A DNA stretch of 15,390 nucleotides from Trebonia sp036276115 (GCA_036276115.1 DATBEM010000186.1:1-15390); one strand, 5' to 3'. Shown: positions 5,659-13,379, counted from the stretch's first letter. The notes: generated by a model not told the origin, from the sequence alone. Numbers and translations: made by a program.

Positions 5659-8460
5659 TTGCGCCAAGATGGCCTGGTGGATGAGGCGCTGCTCGCGGAC
5701 GCGTACCCGCGCGCCCGCGACCGGGAGCGGGCGGTCCGGTGGCTTGGCTGGGTGGCCTATCACTGGCGGGATGAGCCGGTCGCCTGGTCGCAGATCCCGG
5801 GCCGGCTGCCCGGCCGCTGGCTGGCCGGGGCCCGCTTCGCCGCCAGGGCCCTCATCGTCATCGCCGCGCTGAGCGTGGCGATCTCGTTCACCCTGTGGGT
5901 CGCGGTGGTGCTGCTCCTGCTGCTAGTGGCGGGCTTCGGGGGCAGGGGCCTGGCGCTGGCGTCAATCGGGGCGAGAGCCGGGGCGGCGGCCGGGTCGCCG
6001 CGCGAGCTCGCCCGCTGGTGGCCACTGCGGCGGCGGCACGCCCCGCTGATCGCGCTGTCGCTGGTCTCGGTCATCGCGCTCGTGCCGGTACTGGTCAGCC
6101 GGTGGACGTTCCCGGCCCAGGGCGAGGCCAGCCGCACCTACCGGGCCGACCGGCTGGTCACCGCCGCCCGGCTGGGGGCGTGGCTGGCCAGCGGCGGGCT
6201 GGTGGCGGCGATCGCGTTCGCGGCGGGTGCCCCGGCCGGGCCATGGCTCGGGGCCGACCTCGCCCTGGCGGCCGGCGCGGGCCTGCTCGCGGCCCTCCGC
6301 GGCGGCCCGTACCCGCAGGTCAAGCTGGCCGAGCTGATCCTGGCGGCCCAGTGGCGGGCGCCGGCCGGCTTGCACCGCGAGCTGGCCCGGGCCACTCGCC
6401 GGCAGGTACTGGCGCAGTCCGGCGGGCGCTGGGCTTTTCGCGATCAGTCCCTGCGCGCGGCCCTGGCCGCCGCTCATGAAGATGCCTTGACAGCACGAGC
6501 CCGGGCTCGGCAGGAGCGAGCCGCGCGGGAGACCGGGGCGCGGGCGCGCCTGCTGGCGCGGCTGGACAAGCGGGGGCAGGCACGGGCGCGGGCCGACCTG
6601 GCCGCGGGCGCGGTGATCTTCGTGGTGGCGACGGGCGCCACGATCGTGCCCGCGCTCGGCAGCGGCGGCTGGTGGGCCTCGATGGCGGTGTTCACGGTGC
6701 TCGGGATGGTGGCGGGGGCGCTCGGCTACTGGGTCGCCACCTGGGCCCTGCGGGGGCTGATGGCGTGCGTGCGGTGGACGGTGGTGGACGTGGCGCCGTT
6801 CGCCCGCCGCACCCGGCTGGCGGCGGGCGCCGTGGCCGTGGCGGCGGCGGGCGCGCTGATCGCGACAGCCGGGCCGGCCCTGGCGGGACTGGCCGCGGCG
6901 GTGCTGCCGACGGTCCTGGTCCTCATGGCCGGCGCCTGGGCGGCGGGCGTCACGCGGCGGGCGCGGTTCCCCTGGCGCTGGCCCGGGCTACGCCCGGGCG
7001 GCGCGGCCCGCGCTGAAGGCGTCCCGGCTGAGACCGCCTCCGCCGTGAAGCGGCGGGGCTGGCGGCGGCGGCGGGCGGTGGACGTGGTCGTCGCGGTCAC
7101 CGCCGGGGTGGCGGCCCTGGTGCTGGTGCGCCCGGAGGCGCTGTCGCTGGAGCCGGCCGCCGGGCTGCTGTTCCCGGTTGCCGCCTGGGTCGCCTGGCGG
7201 CTGTGGCGGGTGATGAACGACTCCGAGCGCCTGGCCGTGCGGGCCGGGGCTGACATCGCCGCGTCGCTGCTGCTCGGGGCCGACCTGGTCGCGTTCCTGG
7301 CCTGGCTGGCGGACCTGCTCGGCCTGACCCGGGCCGAGCTGGGCGCCGTGCGGGGCGGCCTGGAACGGGCGGGCAGCCTGGCCGACCTGCCCTGGTGGGC
7401 GTGGACCGGGCTGTACGGGGCGCTGGCGCTGCTGGCGGTGGCGTTCGTGGCGTGGCCGTCGCGGCTGCGGCGGGCGATCGGCTGGTCCGCCCGGGCCCGC
7501 GTGGTGGCGGTCGCCGGAGTGGCCCGCCGGGTGCTGACCAGCGTGCACATCGGCCTGCTGGTGATCGTGCTGCTCGCCCTGGCCGGGCCGCCCGCGGTCT
7601 TCCCGGTGCTGCGCGGCCAGCTCGCGGCCCGGTACACCGTCGCCTACCAGCGGCAACTGGAGGAGGCGGGCGAGCAGGCGGCCTACACCGAGATCATCGG
7701 CCAGTTCACCGGGCCGAACGCCAGCCATCCGGTGCTGGCCAGCATCGTGGTGAAGGTCCACCGCATCGACCGTCCGGCGCCGGGCGAGGACCACGCCACC
7801 GCGACCGAGGAGGACATCGCCCGCCGGGTCGGGCAGCTGCAGGCGGCGGCGCTGCCGGCCGGCGGGGCCGGTTCCGTCGCCGGGTCCGACGCCGGCGCCG
7901 CCACCGCGGCCGGGTTCGCGGGGCCGATCCGCGACGGGTCCGACCTGCGGGGACGAGCCACGGCGGTGGACGCGGAGGACGATCATGAGGACGCGGCGGC
8001 CAAGCGGGCCGAGCAGGCCGGGGACCTCGCGGCGGCCACGATCGCCAGCCTGCTGAACGTTCCCGGCGTCGGCCGCAGCGAGGTGGTGGACGTGGTGCGA
8101 GAGTACCTGCAAGGGCTGGTCGAGGAGAGCCCGCTGAAGGACTCCTTCGCCGCCTGGGTGAGCAGGCTGGCCGGGGCCGAGCCCCCGCCGGACGCGTCAA
8201 CGCTGGTGGACCCGCAGCCGGAGCGGCTGGAGGTGCAGGCCCTGGAGGCGCGGCTCACCGAGTCGGCCGAGCATCCGCGGGCGGCGACGCTGCCGGGCAC
8301 CGAGGGCGAGAGCCCGGTGGACGCCGCCGTCGACCTGGTGAACCAGGCGCGCTTCCTGGCCGAGGACGGCACCGGCCCGTGCGCGGGCTGTACCCGCATC
8401 GAGCCCCACGACGACGAGCCGGGCCACGAGCCGCCGGTCGAGGACCACCCGGTCCCCTGA
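5659..8460 (+). CDS. Large multi-pass membrane protein resembling the C-terminal half of NACHT-type STAND proteins
   Basis: A 933-residue protein. Residues 8-35 (DEALLADAYPRARD, RAVRWLGWVAYHW) match the segment that directly follows the NTPase in actinobacterial NACHT proteins, and residues 253-271 (QSGGRWAFRDQSLRAALAA) match their later 'YxFRHxxLQ' segment. About ten to twelve hydrophobic stretches lie between residues 64 and 650. A charged, mostly non-membrane tail of about 280 residues follows, with a CAGC cysteine pair at 908-911. No Walker A or B motif is present, so the NTPase half is missing. TTG 5659 is chosen because GGAAAG lies 6 nt upstream and an in-frame TAA lies at 5635-5637; GTG 5677 is an alternative. 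It directly follows the truncated recombinase. NACHT relatives include antiphage sensors, but a role here is inference. Confidence 0.75.
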   Translation: MRQDGLVDEALLADAYPRARDRERAVRWLGWVAYHWRDEPVAWSQIPGRLPGRWLAGARFAARALIVIAALSVAISFTLWVAVVLLLLLVAGFGGRGLALASIGARAGAAAGSPRELARWWPLRRRHAPLIALSLVSVIALVPVLVSRWTFPAQGEASRTYRADRLVTAARLGAWLASGGLVAAIAFAAGAPAGPWLGADLALAAGAGLLAALRGGPYPQVKLAELILAAQWRAPAGLHRELARATRRQVLAQSGGRWAFRDQSLRAALAAAHEDALTARARARQERAARETGARARLLARLDKRGQARARADLAAGAVIFVVATGATIVPALGSGGWWASMAVFTVLGMVAGALGYWVATWALRGLMACVRWTVVDVAPFARRTRLAAGAVAVAAAGALIATAGPALAGLAAAVLPTVLVLMAGAWAAGVTRRARFPWRWPGLRPGGAARAEGVPAETASAVKRRGWRRRRAVDVVVAVTAGVAALVLVRPEALSLEPAAGLLFPVAAWVAWRLWRVMNDSERLAVRAGADIAASLLLGADLVAFLAWLADLLGLTRAELGAVRGGLERAGSLADLPWWAWTGLYGALALLAVAFVAWPSRLRRAIGWSARARVVAVAGVARRVLTSVHIGLLVIVLLALAGPPAVFPVLRGQLAARYTVAYQRQLEEAGEQAAYTEIIGQFTGPNASHPVLASIVVKVHRIDRPAPGEDHATATEEDIARRVGQLQAAALPAGGAGSVAGSDAGAATAAGFAGPIRDGSDLRGRATAVDAEDDHEDAAAKRAEQAGDLAAATIASLLNVPGVGRSEVVDVVREYLQGLVEESPLKDSFAAWVSRLAGAEPPPDASTLVDPQPERLEVQALEARLTESAEHPRAATLPGTEGESPVDAAVDLVNQARFLAEDGTGPCAGCTRIEPHDDEPGHEPPVEDHPVP

Positions 8461-8467
8461 CGGCGAC

Positions 8468-8490
8468 GCCGGCGGCCGCGGGCCGCCGGC
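8468..8490. terminator. Strong bidirectional hairpin
   Basis: GCCGGCGGCC (8468-8477) pairs perfectly with GGCCGCCGGC (8481-8490) across a GCG loop. A second small hairpin, GGGCG-AGA-CGCCC, follows at 8492-8504. They lie between converging genes (membrane protein and GH16). An AT-rich stretch follows at 8511-8525 (GAAAGAAAATATTG), which reads as a T-rich run on the minus strand. Confidence 0.65.
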
Positions 8491-8544
8491 TGGGCGAGAC
8501 GCCCGGGTCCGTGAAAGAAAATATTGCGACCCGACGGGCGGCGC

Positions 8545-9255
8545 TTAGCCCGCGAGCGCCCAGTGGCGGAAGTACTCCACCTTGAAGTCGGACGGGACGG
8601 GCGAGCCGTAGTGCTTGCCGTTCTCGCCCTGGGTGTTGTTGAGGATGACGTTCATGGGCACGTCGCTGCGCAGGCCGCTGAACGTGCAGTAGCGGCGGCC
8701 GTCCTTGTAGATGGTGGCGGTGCCGGGCGCCCACAAGATCCCGGCCGTGTGCCAGCCCGGGACGCAGGGCGACTTCATGGCCGGGGGGACGAAGGTGGCC
8801 GAGTAGTCGCCCGACGAGGCCGGGCCGGGGACGGTGGTCTGGCTGCCGTGGGACTTGTCCGGCTGGTCGCCCTCGACCGGGTTGTACCAGTAGGAGCTCC
8901 CGTCCACGCCATCGCCGATCTCCAGCACGTCCAGCTCCCCGCCGGACGGCCAGTCGTTGCCGAGCAGCCAGAAGGCGGGCCAGTTGGGCACCTGGCGGCG
9001 GCCGTCGTCGGCGAGCCAGACGCGGGCCTCGAAGTAGCCGTGCTGCCACTGGCGGGGCGACTCGACGCCGGCGAAGTTGCCGTCCACTCCGCTGGTACGC
9101 AGGACGAGGTTGCCGGCGACGTCGGCCGAGACGGTGCCGGCGGTGAGGTTGGCCGCCCCCTCCTCGGTGCGCGGCCAGGCGGCGAGCTGTGCTCCGGTGT
9201 AGTCGGCGTCCAGGCTGAAGCTCCCGGTCGCGCCGAGCGGCGCGAGACTGGCCAC
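8545..9255 (-). CDS. Glycoside hydrolase family 16 protein
   Basis: A 236-residue GH16 catalytic domain (beta-1,3/1,4-glucanase, laminarinase or related). Visible hallmarks: GYFEARVWL, NWPAFWLLG and the active-site motif GELDVLEIG, which fits ExDxxE with nucleophile Glu 107, Asp 109 and acid/base Glu 112; then WHTAGILWAPGTATIYKDG and a final strand FKVEYFRHW. GTG 9255 is chosen because GGGGAG lies 6 nt upstream and the domain begins there; the frame stays open to a GTG at 9390, but those 45 extra residues show no signal peptide. Most relatives are secreted, so the missing export signal is odd; the true start may be misjudged or the 5' end damaged. The exact polysaccharide is not decidable. 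A CRE-like site lies upstream. Confidence 0.88.
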   Translation of the reverse strand: MASLAPLGATGSFSLDADYTGAQLAAWPRTEEGAANLTAGTVSADVAGNLVLRTSGVDGNFAGVESPRQWQHGYFEARVWLADDGRRQVPNWPAFWLLGNDWPSGGELDVLEIGDGVDGSSYWYNPVEGDQPDKSHGSQTTVPGPASSGDYSATFVPPAMKSPCVPGWHTAGILWAPGTATIYKDGRRYCTFSGLRSDVPMNVILNNTQGENGKHYGSPVPSDFKVEYFRHWALAG

Positions 9256-9396
9256 GATGAGCTCCCCCTGGTTTCGAGCGCGCTGTTCCCCGAGCGCGGG
9301 CGACGGGCTGATGCCCGGCTCGCGCGCGGCGGAAACGCCGGCGCCCGAATGCCGGGCACCTGCCCTGGTTCGGCCCGTGGGCGTCCCCACCAGCTC

Positions 9397-9410
9397 TGAA
9401 AACGCTCTGA
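9397..9410. promoter_or_regulatory. CRE-like LacI/GalR-family operator candidate
   Basis: TGAAAACGCTCTGA agrees with the catabolite-responsive consensus TGWNANCGNTNWCA at every position but one (G for C near the end). It lies in the short GC-poor region between GH16 and the divergent operon. Sugar-responsive LacI regulators commonly control glycoside hydrolases. GCTCTGA also repeats at an 11-bp interval (9393-9399 and 9404-9410). Confidence 0.35.
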
Positions 9411-9480
9411 GCAGCTATTCCTTACTCTTTCGTGACTGTTGGCGGTCGGCGGCCTGGCCACTCCCCCCGCTCGAGGCGGC

Positions 9481-9486
9481 TAACGT
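9481..9486 (+). promoter_or_regulatory. Candidate -10 box for a leaderless transcript
   Basis: TAACGT fits the actinobacterial -10 pattern TANNNT and lies about 11 bp before GTG 9498, so transcription may begin at or very near the start codon. No ribosome site precedes that GTG. No convincing -35 is visible. Confidence 0.3.
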
Positions 9487-9497
9487 ATCGTGGTTTG

Positions 9498-10622
9498 GTG
9501 CATTCCGGGCGCGCATGGCATCTCGGCTGGCGCTGGCTAGCCGTGCTCACTGGCGTCGCCGTGCTCTGCTGCTTCCCCGTGCTGGCCAGCGCGCTCCCGG
9601 CCCGCGTCCCGAGCCTCACCCCGCAGCAGCTCGAGAACCGCATCCTCGGCTCGCAGCGCCTGTCGTTCTCCGGCTACGCGGAGAGCAACGCGACCTTCGG
9701 CCTTCCCTCGCTGCCCGCCTTCTCCAGCGTGACGTCGCTGCTGGACGGGGTGACCCGGATGCGGGTATGGCAGGCCGCACCCGACCGCTGGCGGGTGGAC
9801 ACGCTCTCGGACGCCGGCGAGGACGATACCTACCAGGCGGGAACCGGCACCTTCGCCTGGGACTCCGGTGAGCAGCTGCTCACCGGGATCTACGGGACCC
9901 AGTCCATCCGGCTGCCCAGGGCCGCCGACCTCGTGCCATCGGCCCTGGCCATCCGGATCATCAGCGAGGCCGGGCCGAACGCGAAGCTGAGCATCGTGCC
10001 AGCCCGGCGCGTGGCCGGGCAGAGCGCCGCCGGGCTGGAGATCACGCCGGCCAGCCCGCAGTCCACCATCGCCCGGGCCGACGTCTGGGCCGCGCCGGGA
10101 ACCGGGCTGCCACTGCTGGTGGAGGTCTTCGACCGCACCTCGGCCCAGCCAGCGCTGGAAACCCAGTTCCTCCAGGCGGGCCCGTGGACCGCCAACGCCG
10201 GCGTGCTGACCCCGCGGCGCGGTCCGGGCACGGGGTTCACCGCCACCACGCCCGGCGACTTCACCAACGTCCTGAAGGGCCTGGACGACGCGGTGTTTCC
10301 GGAGAGCCTGGCCGGTTTCGCGCGGCAGGAATCACCCGTCCCGCAGATCGGGGTGTACGGCAGCGGGCTGACCGCGTTCGCCGTGCTCGCCTTCGGCCGC
10401 GGGACGGGCTTCCAGCTGCTCAACGACGCAATGCAGGCCGGCGCGGCGCGGCTGGCCTATGCCGACGGGTTCGGCGCGGTCGCGAGCGCCCCGCTGGTCA
10501 ACCTCGTCCTCGTGCACCGGCACCACTCGCCCGACACGTTCCTGCTCGTCGGGCTGGTCAGCAAGGCCGCGCTCGAGCACGCGGGCGCGGTGCTGGCCGC
10601 CACTCCGGATCGGGCTCCATGA
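9498..10622 (+). CDS. Exported LolA/RseB-like protein
   Basis: A 374-residue protein with an N-terminal signal or anchor helix (WRWLAVLTGVAVLCCFPVLA at about residues 12-31). The body resembles the LolA/RseB (MucB) fold family: SLTPQQLENRIL, RLSFSGYAESNATFGLP, a stretch of alternating strands with WRVDTLSDAGEDDTYQAGTG and AWDSGEQLLTG, then KLSIVPARRVAGQSAAGLEI. The C-terminal third (VYGSGLTAFAVLAFGRGTGF and on) is typical of the actinobacterial version found next to ABC transporters. GTG 9498 is chosen because it opens the signal sequence and follows a -10-like box; TTG 9495 is adjacent. The stop overlaps the ABC ATPase start as ATGA. It probably works outside the membrane with the transporter as a lipid- or lipoprotein-binding or sensing partner (inference). 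Confidence 0.82.
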   Translation: MHSGRAWHLGWRWLAVLTGVAVLCCFPVLASALPARVPSLTPQQLENRILGSQRLSFSGYAESNATFGLPSLPAFSSVTSLLDGVTRMRVWQAAPDRWRVDTLSDAGEDDTYQAGTGTFAWDSGEQLLTGIYGTQSIRLPRAADLVPSALAIRIISEAGPNAKLSIVPARRVAGQSAAGLEITPASPQSTIARADVWAAPGTGLPLLVEVFDRTSAQPALETQFLQAGPWTANAGVLTPRRGPGTGFTATTPGDFTNVLKGLDDAVFPESLAGFARQESPVPQIGVYGSGLTAFAVLAFGRGTGFQLLNDAMQAGAARLAYADGFGAVASAPLVNLVLVHRHHSPDTFLLVGLVSKAALEHAGAVLAATPDRAP

Positions 10623-11566
10623 TCACGACGCAGAACCTGACGAAGCGCTTCGGCAACGTCGACGCGGTCCGCGAGGTCAGCCTGGACGTCCGGGAGGGCG
10701 ACCGCTACGGCATCCTCGGCCCCAACGGCAGCGGCAAGTCCACCCTCGTCCGCATGCTGCTCGGCCTGGTGTACGCGACGAGCGGCGAGATCTCCGTACT
10801 CGGGCACCGTATCCCGAAGCACGCGGGCCGCGCCCTTCCCGAGATCGGCGCGCTGATCGAGGAGCCCGCGGCCTACCCGCACCTGTCCGGGCGCGCGAAC
10901 CTGCGGCTGCTCGACGCGGCGGGACCGCATGGAGCGCGCCGCACCCGCCGCCGCCGCGTGGACGACGCCCTGGAGCAGGTTGGCCTGGCGGGCATCGACC
11001 GGCGGCCGGTACGCGCCTACTCGCTCGGCATGCGGCAGCGGCTCGGCCTGGCGGGCGCGCTGGTCCGCCGCCCCCGGCTGCTCATCCTCGACGAGCCGAC
11101 CAACGGCCTGGACCCGCGGGGCATCAGGGACATGCGCGACCTGCTGGTCGGCCTGAACGCCACAGGCGTGACTATCTTCCTCTCCAGCCACCTGCTGACT
11201 GAGGTGTCCGCGCTGTGCACCCGGATCGGCGTGCTCGACTCCGGCCGGCTGGTGCTGCAGGATCAGCTCGCGTCCCTGCAAGAGCCGACCGGTCGCGTCC
11301 TGGTCTCGACCGATGACCCGGACCAGGCGGTCGCGACCCTGGACGGCCTCGTCGAGCACCGGGACGGGGCTGACCTCGTGGTCCGGTCTTCCGATGCGGC
11401 GGAGCTGAACGCCCGCCTCGTGCGGGCCGGCGTGCCGGTCCGCTCACTTGCCGTGCAGCGGCGCAGCCTGGAGGAAATCGTGCTTAACGTGACCGGGGCC
11501 GGCTCCGACCAGTTCGGCGTGCCGCCTTCGGATTCCCCGGCCCCGGAAGTCCAGGACGCATCGTGA
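10619..11566 (+). CDS. ABC transporter ATP-binding protein (BcrA/CcmA-like, ABC-2 type)
   Basis: A 315-residue nucleotide-binding subunit. Walker A is GPNGSGKST (residues 34-42), the signature region is YSLGMRQRLGLA (134-145), Walker B with switch is LLILDEPTNGLDP (154-166), and the H-loop is in FLSSHLL. The Q-loop region reads IGALIEEP, with acidic residues in place of the usual glutamine, a feature of BcrA/LanF-like ABC-2 ATPases that export peptide antibiotics or give immunity. The C-terminal 80 residues are a small accessory domain common in this group. Translation is coupled at both ends by 4-bp overlaps (ATGA with the LolA-like gene, GTGA with the permease), which marks a single operon. 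Confidence 0.93.
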   Translation: MITTQNLTKRFGNVDAVREVSLDVREGDRYGILGPNGSGKSTLVRMLLGLVYATSGEISVLGHRIPKHAGRALPEIGALIEEPAAYPHLSGRANLRLLDAAGPHGARRTRRRRVDDALEQVGLAGIDRRPVRAYSLGMRQRLGLAGALVRRPRLLILDEPTNGLDPRGIRDMRDLLVGLNATGVTIFLSSHLLTEVSALCTRIGVLDSGRLVLQDQLASLQEPTGRVLVSTDDPDQAVATLDGLVEHRDGADLVVRSSDAAELNARLVRAGVPVRSLAVQRRSLEEIVLNVTGAGSDQFGVPPSDSPAPEVQDAS

Positions 11567-12462
11567 TCGCGGTCGAGCTGTTCAAGCTCGTCCGGCGCGT
11601 GCGGACCTGGCTCACGATCGGGCTGATCTGCGCGCTGCCGCTGGTCGTCGCCATCTTCATCGCGGTCACGCACCTCGCCCCGCCACCCGGGCAGGGCAGC
11701 GCGTTCCTCTCGGCCGTGCTCGATGACGGGCAGCTTTACCCGGCCGCGGCGCTGGCCCTCGTGCTGCCGGTCTTCCTGCCGGTCGCCGTGGCGGTGGTGG
11801 CGGGCGAGTCGATCGCGGGCGAGGCTTCCGCGGGCACGCTGCGCTACCTGCTGGCCCGTCCGGTCGGCCGGACCCGGCTCCTGGTCGCCAAGCTCATCGC
11901 GGTCACCACGTTCACGCTGACGACCGTCGTCGCGGTCACGATCACCTCCTACGCGACCGGCGTGCTGATCCTCGGCCCGTCGCGCGCGGCGGCCGTCGGC
12001 ACCGGGTCCGGCGGGGTCTCCGGCGCGATCGCGCCGGGAGCCGGCGGAGCGCCGACGGCCGGGCTGCAGTCCGGCGCGGGCATCACGTCGCTGTCCGGGG
12101 CGCCGCTGACCACCCTTGACCTCGTCGAGCGGGTCTTCGGCGCGATGGCCTTCATCACCGTGTCGATGCTCGGGGTGGCGGCCATCGCGATTTTCCTTTC
12201 TACCTTCACGGAGTCCGCGCTCGGGGCCGCCATGGGAGCTCTGGCGACGCTGGTGGCCAGCGAGGTGCTCGTCACGCTGAACGCCGCGAGCGTGGTGCAG
12301 CCGTACCTGCCGACCCGTTACTGGCTGGCGTGGATCGACTTCTTCCGGCAGCCCATCTTCTGGCGGGATATCCAGCGCGGGTTCGCCATCCAGGCCGTGT
12401 ACGTGGTCGTGTTCCTCGCGTCCGCCTGGGCTAACTTCGCGACCCGGGACATCACCAGCTGA
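11563..12462 (+). CDS. ABC-2 type transporter permease
   Basis: A 299-residue membrane subunit beginning IAVELFKLVRRVRTWLTIGL, the usual opening of ABC-2 permeases. Six hydrophobic helices are seen at about residues 15-36, 57-80, 106-137, 190-213, 217-237 and 273-290. The cytoplasmic EAxxGTLRYLLARPVGR motif after helix 2 (here EASAGTLRYLLARPVGR) is the ABC-2 coupling signature. A Gly/Ala/Ser-rich loop of about 40 residues between helices 3 and 4 is longer than usual. The GTG start overlaps the ATPase stop. Together with the ATPase and LolA-like protein it should form an exporter; substrate unknown. Confidence 0.9.
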   Translation: MIAVELFKLVRRVRTWLTIGLICALPLVVAIFIAVTHLAPPPGQGSAFLSAVLDDGQLYPAAALALVLPVFLPVAVAVVAGESIAGEASAGTLRYLLARPVGRTRLLVAKLIAVTTFTLTTVVAVTITSYATGVLILGPSRAAAVGTGSGGVSGAIAPGAGGAPTAGLQSGAGITSLSGAPLTTLDLVERVFGAMAFITVSMLGVAAIAIFLSTFTESALGAAMGALATLVASEVLVTLNAASVVQPYLPTRYWLAWIDFFRQPIFWRDIQRGFAIQAVYVVVFLASAWANFATRDITS

Positions 12463-12464
12463 CG

Positions 12465-13292
12465 TCAGCGGCCACGGGACTGCAGGGCCGTGCAGTCGCT
12501 GGCCGACGGGGCGGTGAGGCGGCTGCTGGCCAGCGCCCGCAGCACGAGGCCGACGACAAGCGGGGCGGTGGGCAGCTGGCTGTGCTGGATGTTCACTTCC
12601 GGGCAGACGGACTGGAGCGGCACGTTCACCGCGCCGGGCAGCCGCGCCGAGTCGGGCGGCTGCACCGTCTGGTCATCGGTGCTCCACAGTGACAGCCAGG
12701 GCGGCCGCGCCTGCGCGGCCTGCTGCAGCTGGGTAAGCAGCGCGCTGCCGGGGACCAGTTGCTGGCAGGCGACCGGGCACTCCCCCGGGTCAAAGCCCGT
12801 GCCCACGGCGGCGATGCGCGCGCCGTGCAGCGGGGATCCCAGGGTGATGATCCGGCCGGCCCGCGAGGCGCCGCCAAAATCGTCGTACCAGAGCCAGGCC
12901 ACCACGCCGCCCGCGGAGTAGCCGATGACCGTCACCGGTCCCGACCCCGCGCTGATGGCCCGGCTGACGTACCCGTCCAGCACGCGCGCCTGGACCGTCA
13001 GGTCACCGGTGCCGTTGCCCGCCAGCGCCACCACGGTCGCGGTGCGGCCGGTGCCGCGGATCCGCGCGGCGAGCTGGTCCAGTGACGTGGTCGACCCGCC
13101 ATACCCGGGGACGAGCAGGATCGCGCCCGGCCGCCCGGGGACCGCGGCCGACTGCCCGCCCGATGCCGCCGCCCCGCCGACGGCAACAGCGGCGACCACG
13201 GCGGCTACCACAAGGGCAAGTCCCCCGAGGAGGATCCTGCGCCGCGGGCTGAGACCGGTCCACCAGCGAAAGGGGGTGCGCATATAGCCCAT
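12465..13292 (-). CDS. Exported alpha/beta hydrolase (lipase/esterase-like)
   Basis: A 275-residue protein with an N-terminal signal-anchor (RRR then LLGGLALVVAAVVAAVAVGG, about residues 17-40). The hydrolase domain shows the oxyanion region LLVPGYGGST (59-68), the nucleophile elbow GYSAGG with Ser 126, a likely acid at Asp 206 or 207 (WSTDDQTV) and catalytic His 237 (NIQHSQLP). LGSPLHGAR after the elbow is typical of triacylglycerol lipase/EstA-like members. Four cysteines (172, 176, 230, 267) could form disulfides outside the cell. ATG 13292 is chosen because AGGG lies 6 nt upstream; ATG 13283 is second choice. The stop is 2 bp from the permease stop. Substrate unknown; esterase or lipase is the best guess. 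Confidence 0.87.
   Translation of the reverse strand: MGYMRTPFRWWTGLSPRRRILLGGLALVVAAVVAAVAVGGAAASGGQSAAVPGRPGAILLVPGYGGSTTSLDQLAARIRGTGRTATVVALAGNGTGDLTVQARVLDGYVSRAISAGSGPVTVIGYSAGGVVAWLWYDDFGGASRAGRIITLGSPLHGARIAAVGTGFDPGECPVACQQLVPGSALLTQLQQAAQARPPWLSLWSTDDQTVQPPDSARLPGAVNVPLQSVCPEVNIQHSQLPTAPLVVGLVLRALASSRLTAPSASDCTALQSRGR
12478..12497. terminator. Hairpin after the ABC operon
   Basis: GACTGCA (12478-12484) pairs with TGCAGTC (12491-12497) across a 6-nt loop, 16 bp after the permease stop and within the last codons of the convergent hydrolase. It may end the ABC operon transcript. There is no T-run. Confidence 0.35.
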
Positions 13293-13295
13293 GAT

Positions 13296-13319
13296 GCGCC
13301 CTGGGCGCGACTAGCGCCC
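13296..13319 (-). promoter_or_regulatory. Leader with two mutually exclusive hairpins over the hydrolase ribosome site
   Basis: On the minus strand three segments follow each other: GGGCGC (13319-13314), GCGCCC (13308-13303) and GGGCGC (13301-13296). The middle one can pair with either neighbour. Pairing with the third hides the AGGG ribosome site 6 nt before ATG 13292; pairing with the first frees it. Confidence 0.4.
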
Positions 13320-13347
13320 GATGAGTCAGCAGCTCGACCTGGGCAAG

Positions 13348-13376
13348 GGGATAGCGGCCGGGCATCTTGCGGTCAA
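13348..13376 (-). promoter_or_regulatory. Promoter of the alpha/beta hydrolase gene
   Basis: On the minus strand TTGACC (13376-13371) is followed after exactly 17 bp by TATCCC (13353-13348), a good -35 and a partial -10. Transcription would start near 13340, giving a leader of about 48 nt. Confidence 0.5.
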
Positions 13377-13379
13377 GGG

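Noticed and set aside
6672..7016. Several short plus-strand frames inside the membrane protein gene
   Set aside because: They are alternate-frame products of Gly/Arg/Ala-rich composition with no start signals.
6988..8112. A 374-codon minus-strand open frame over the membrane protein gene
   Set aside because: The plus strand gives clear membrane helices and NACHT-like segments; the minus product is low-complexity and Arg/Gln/Pro-rich.
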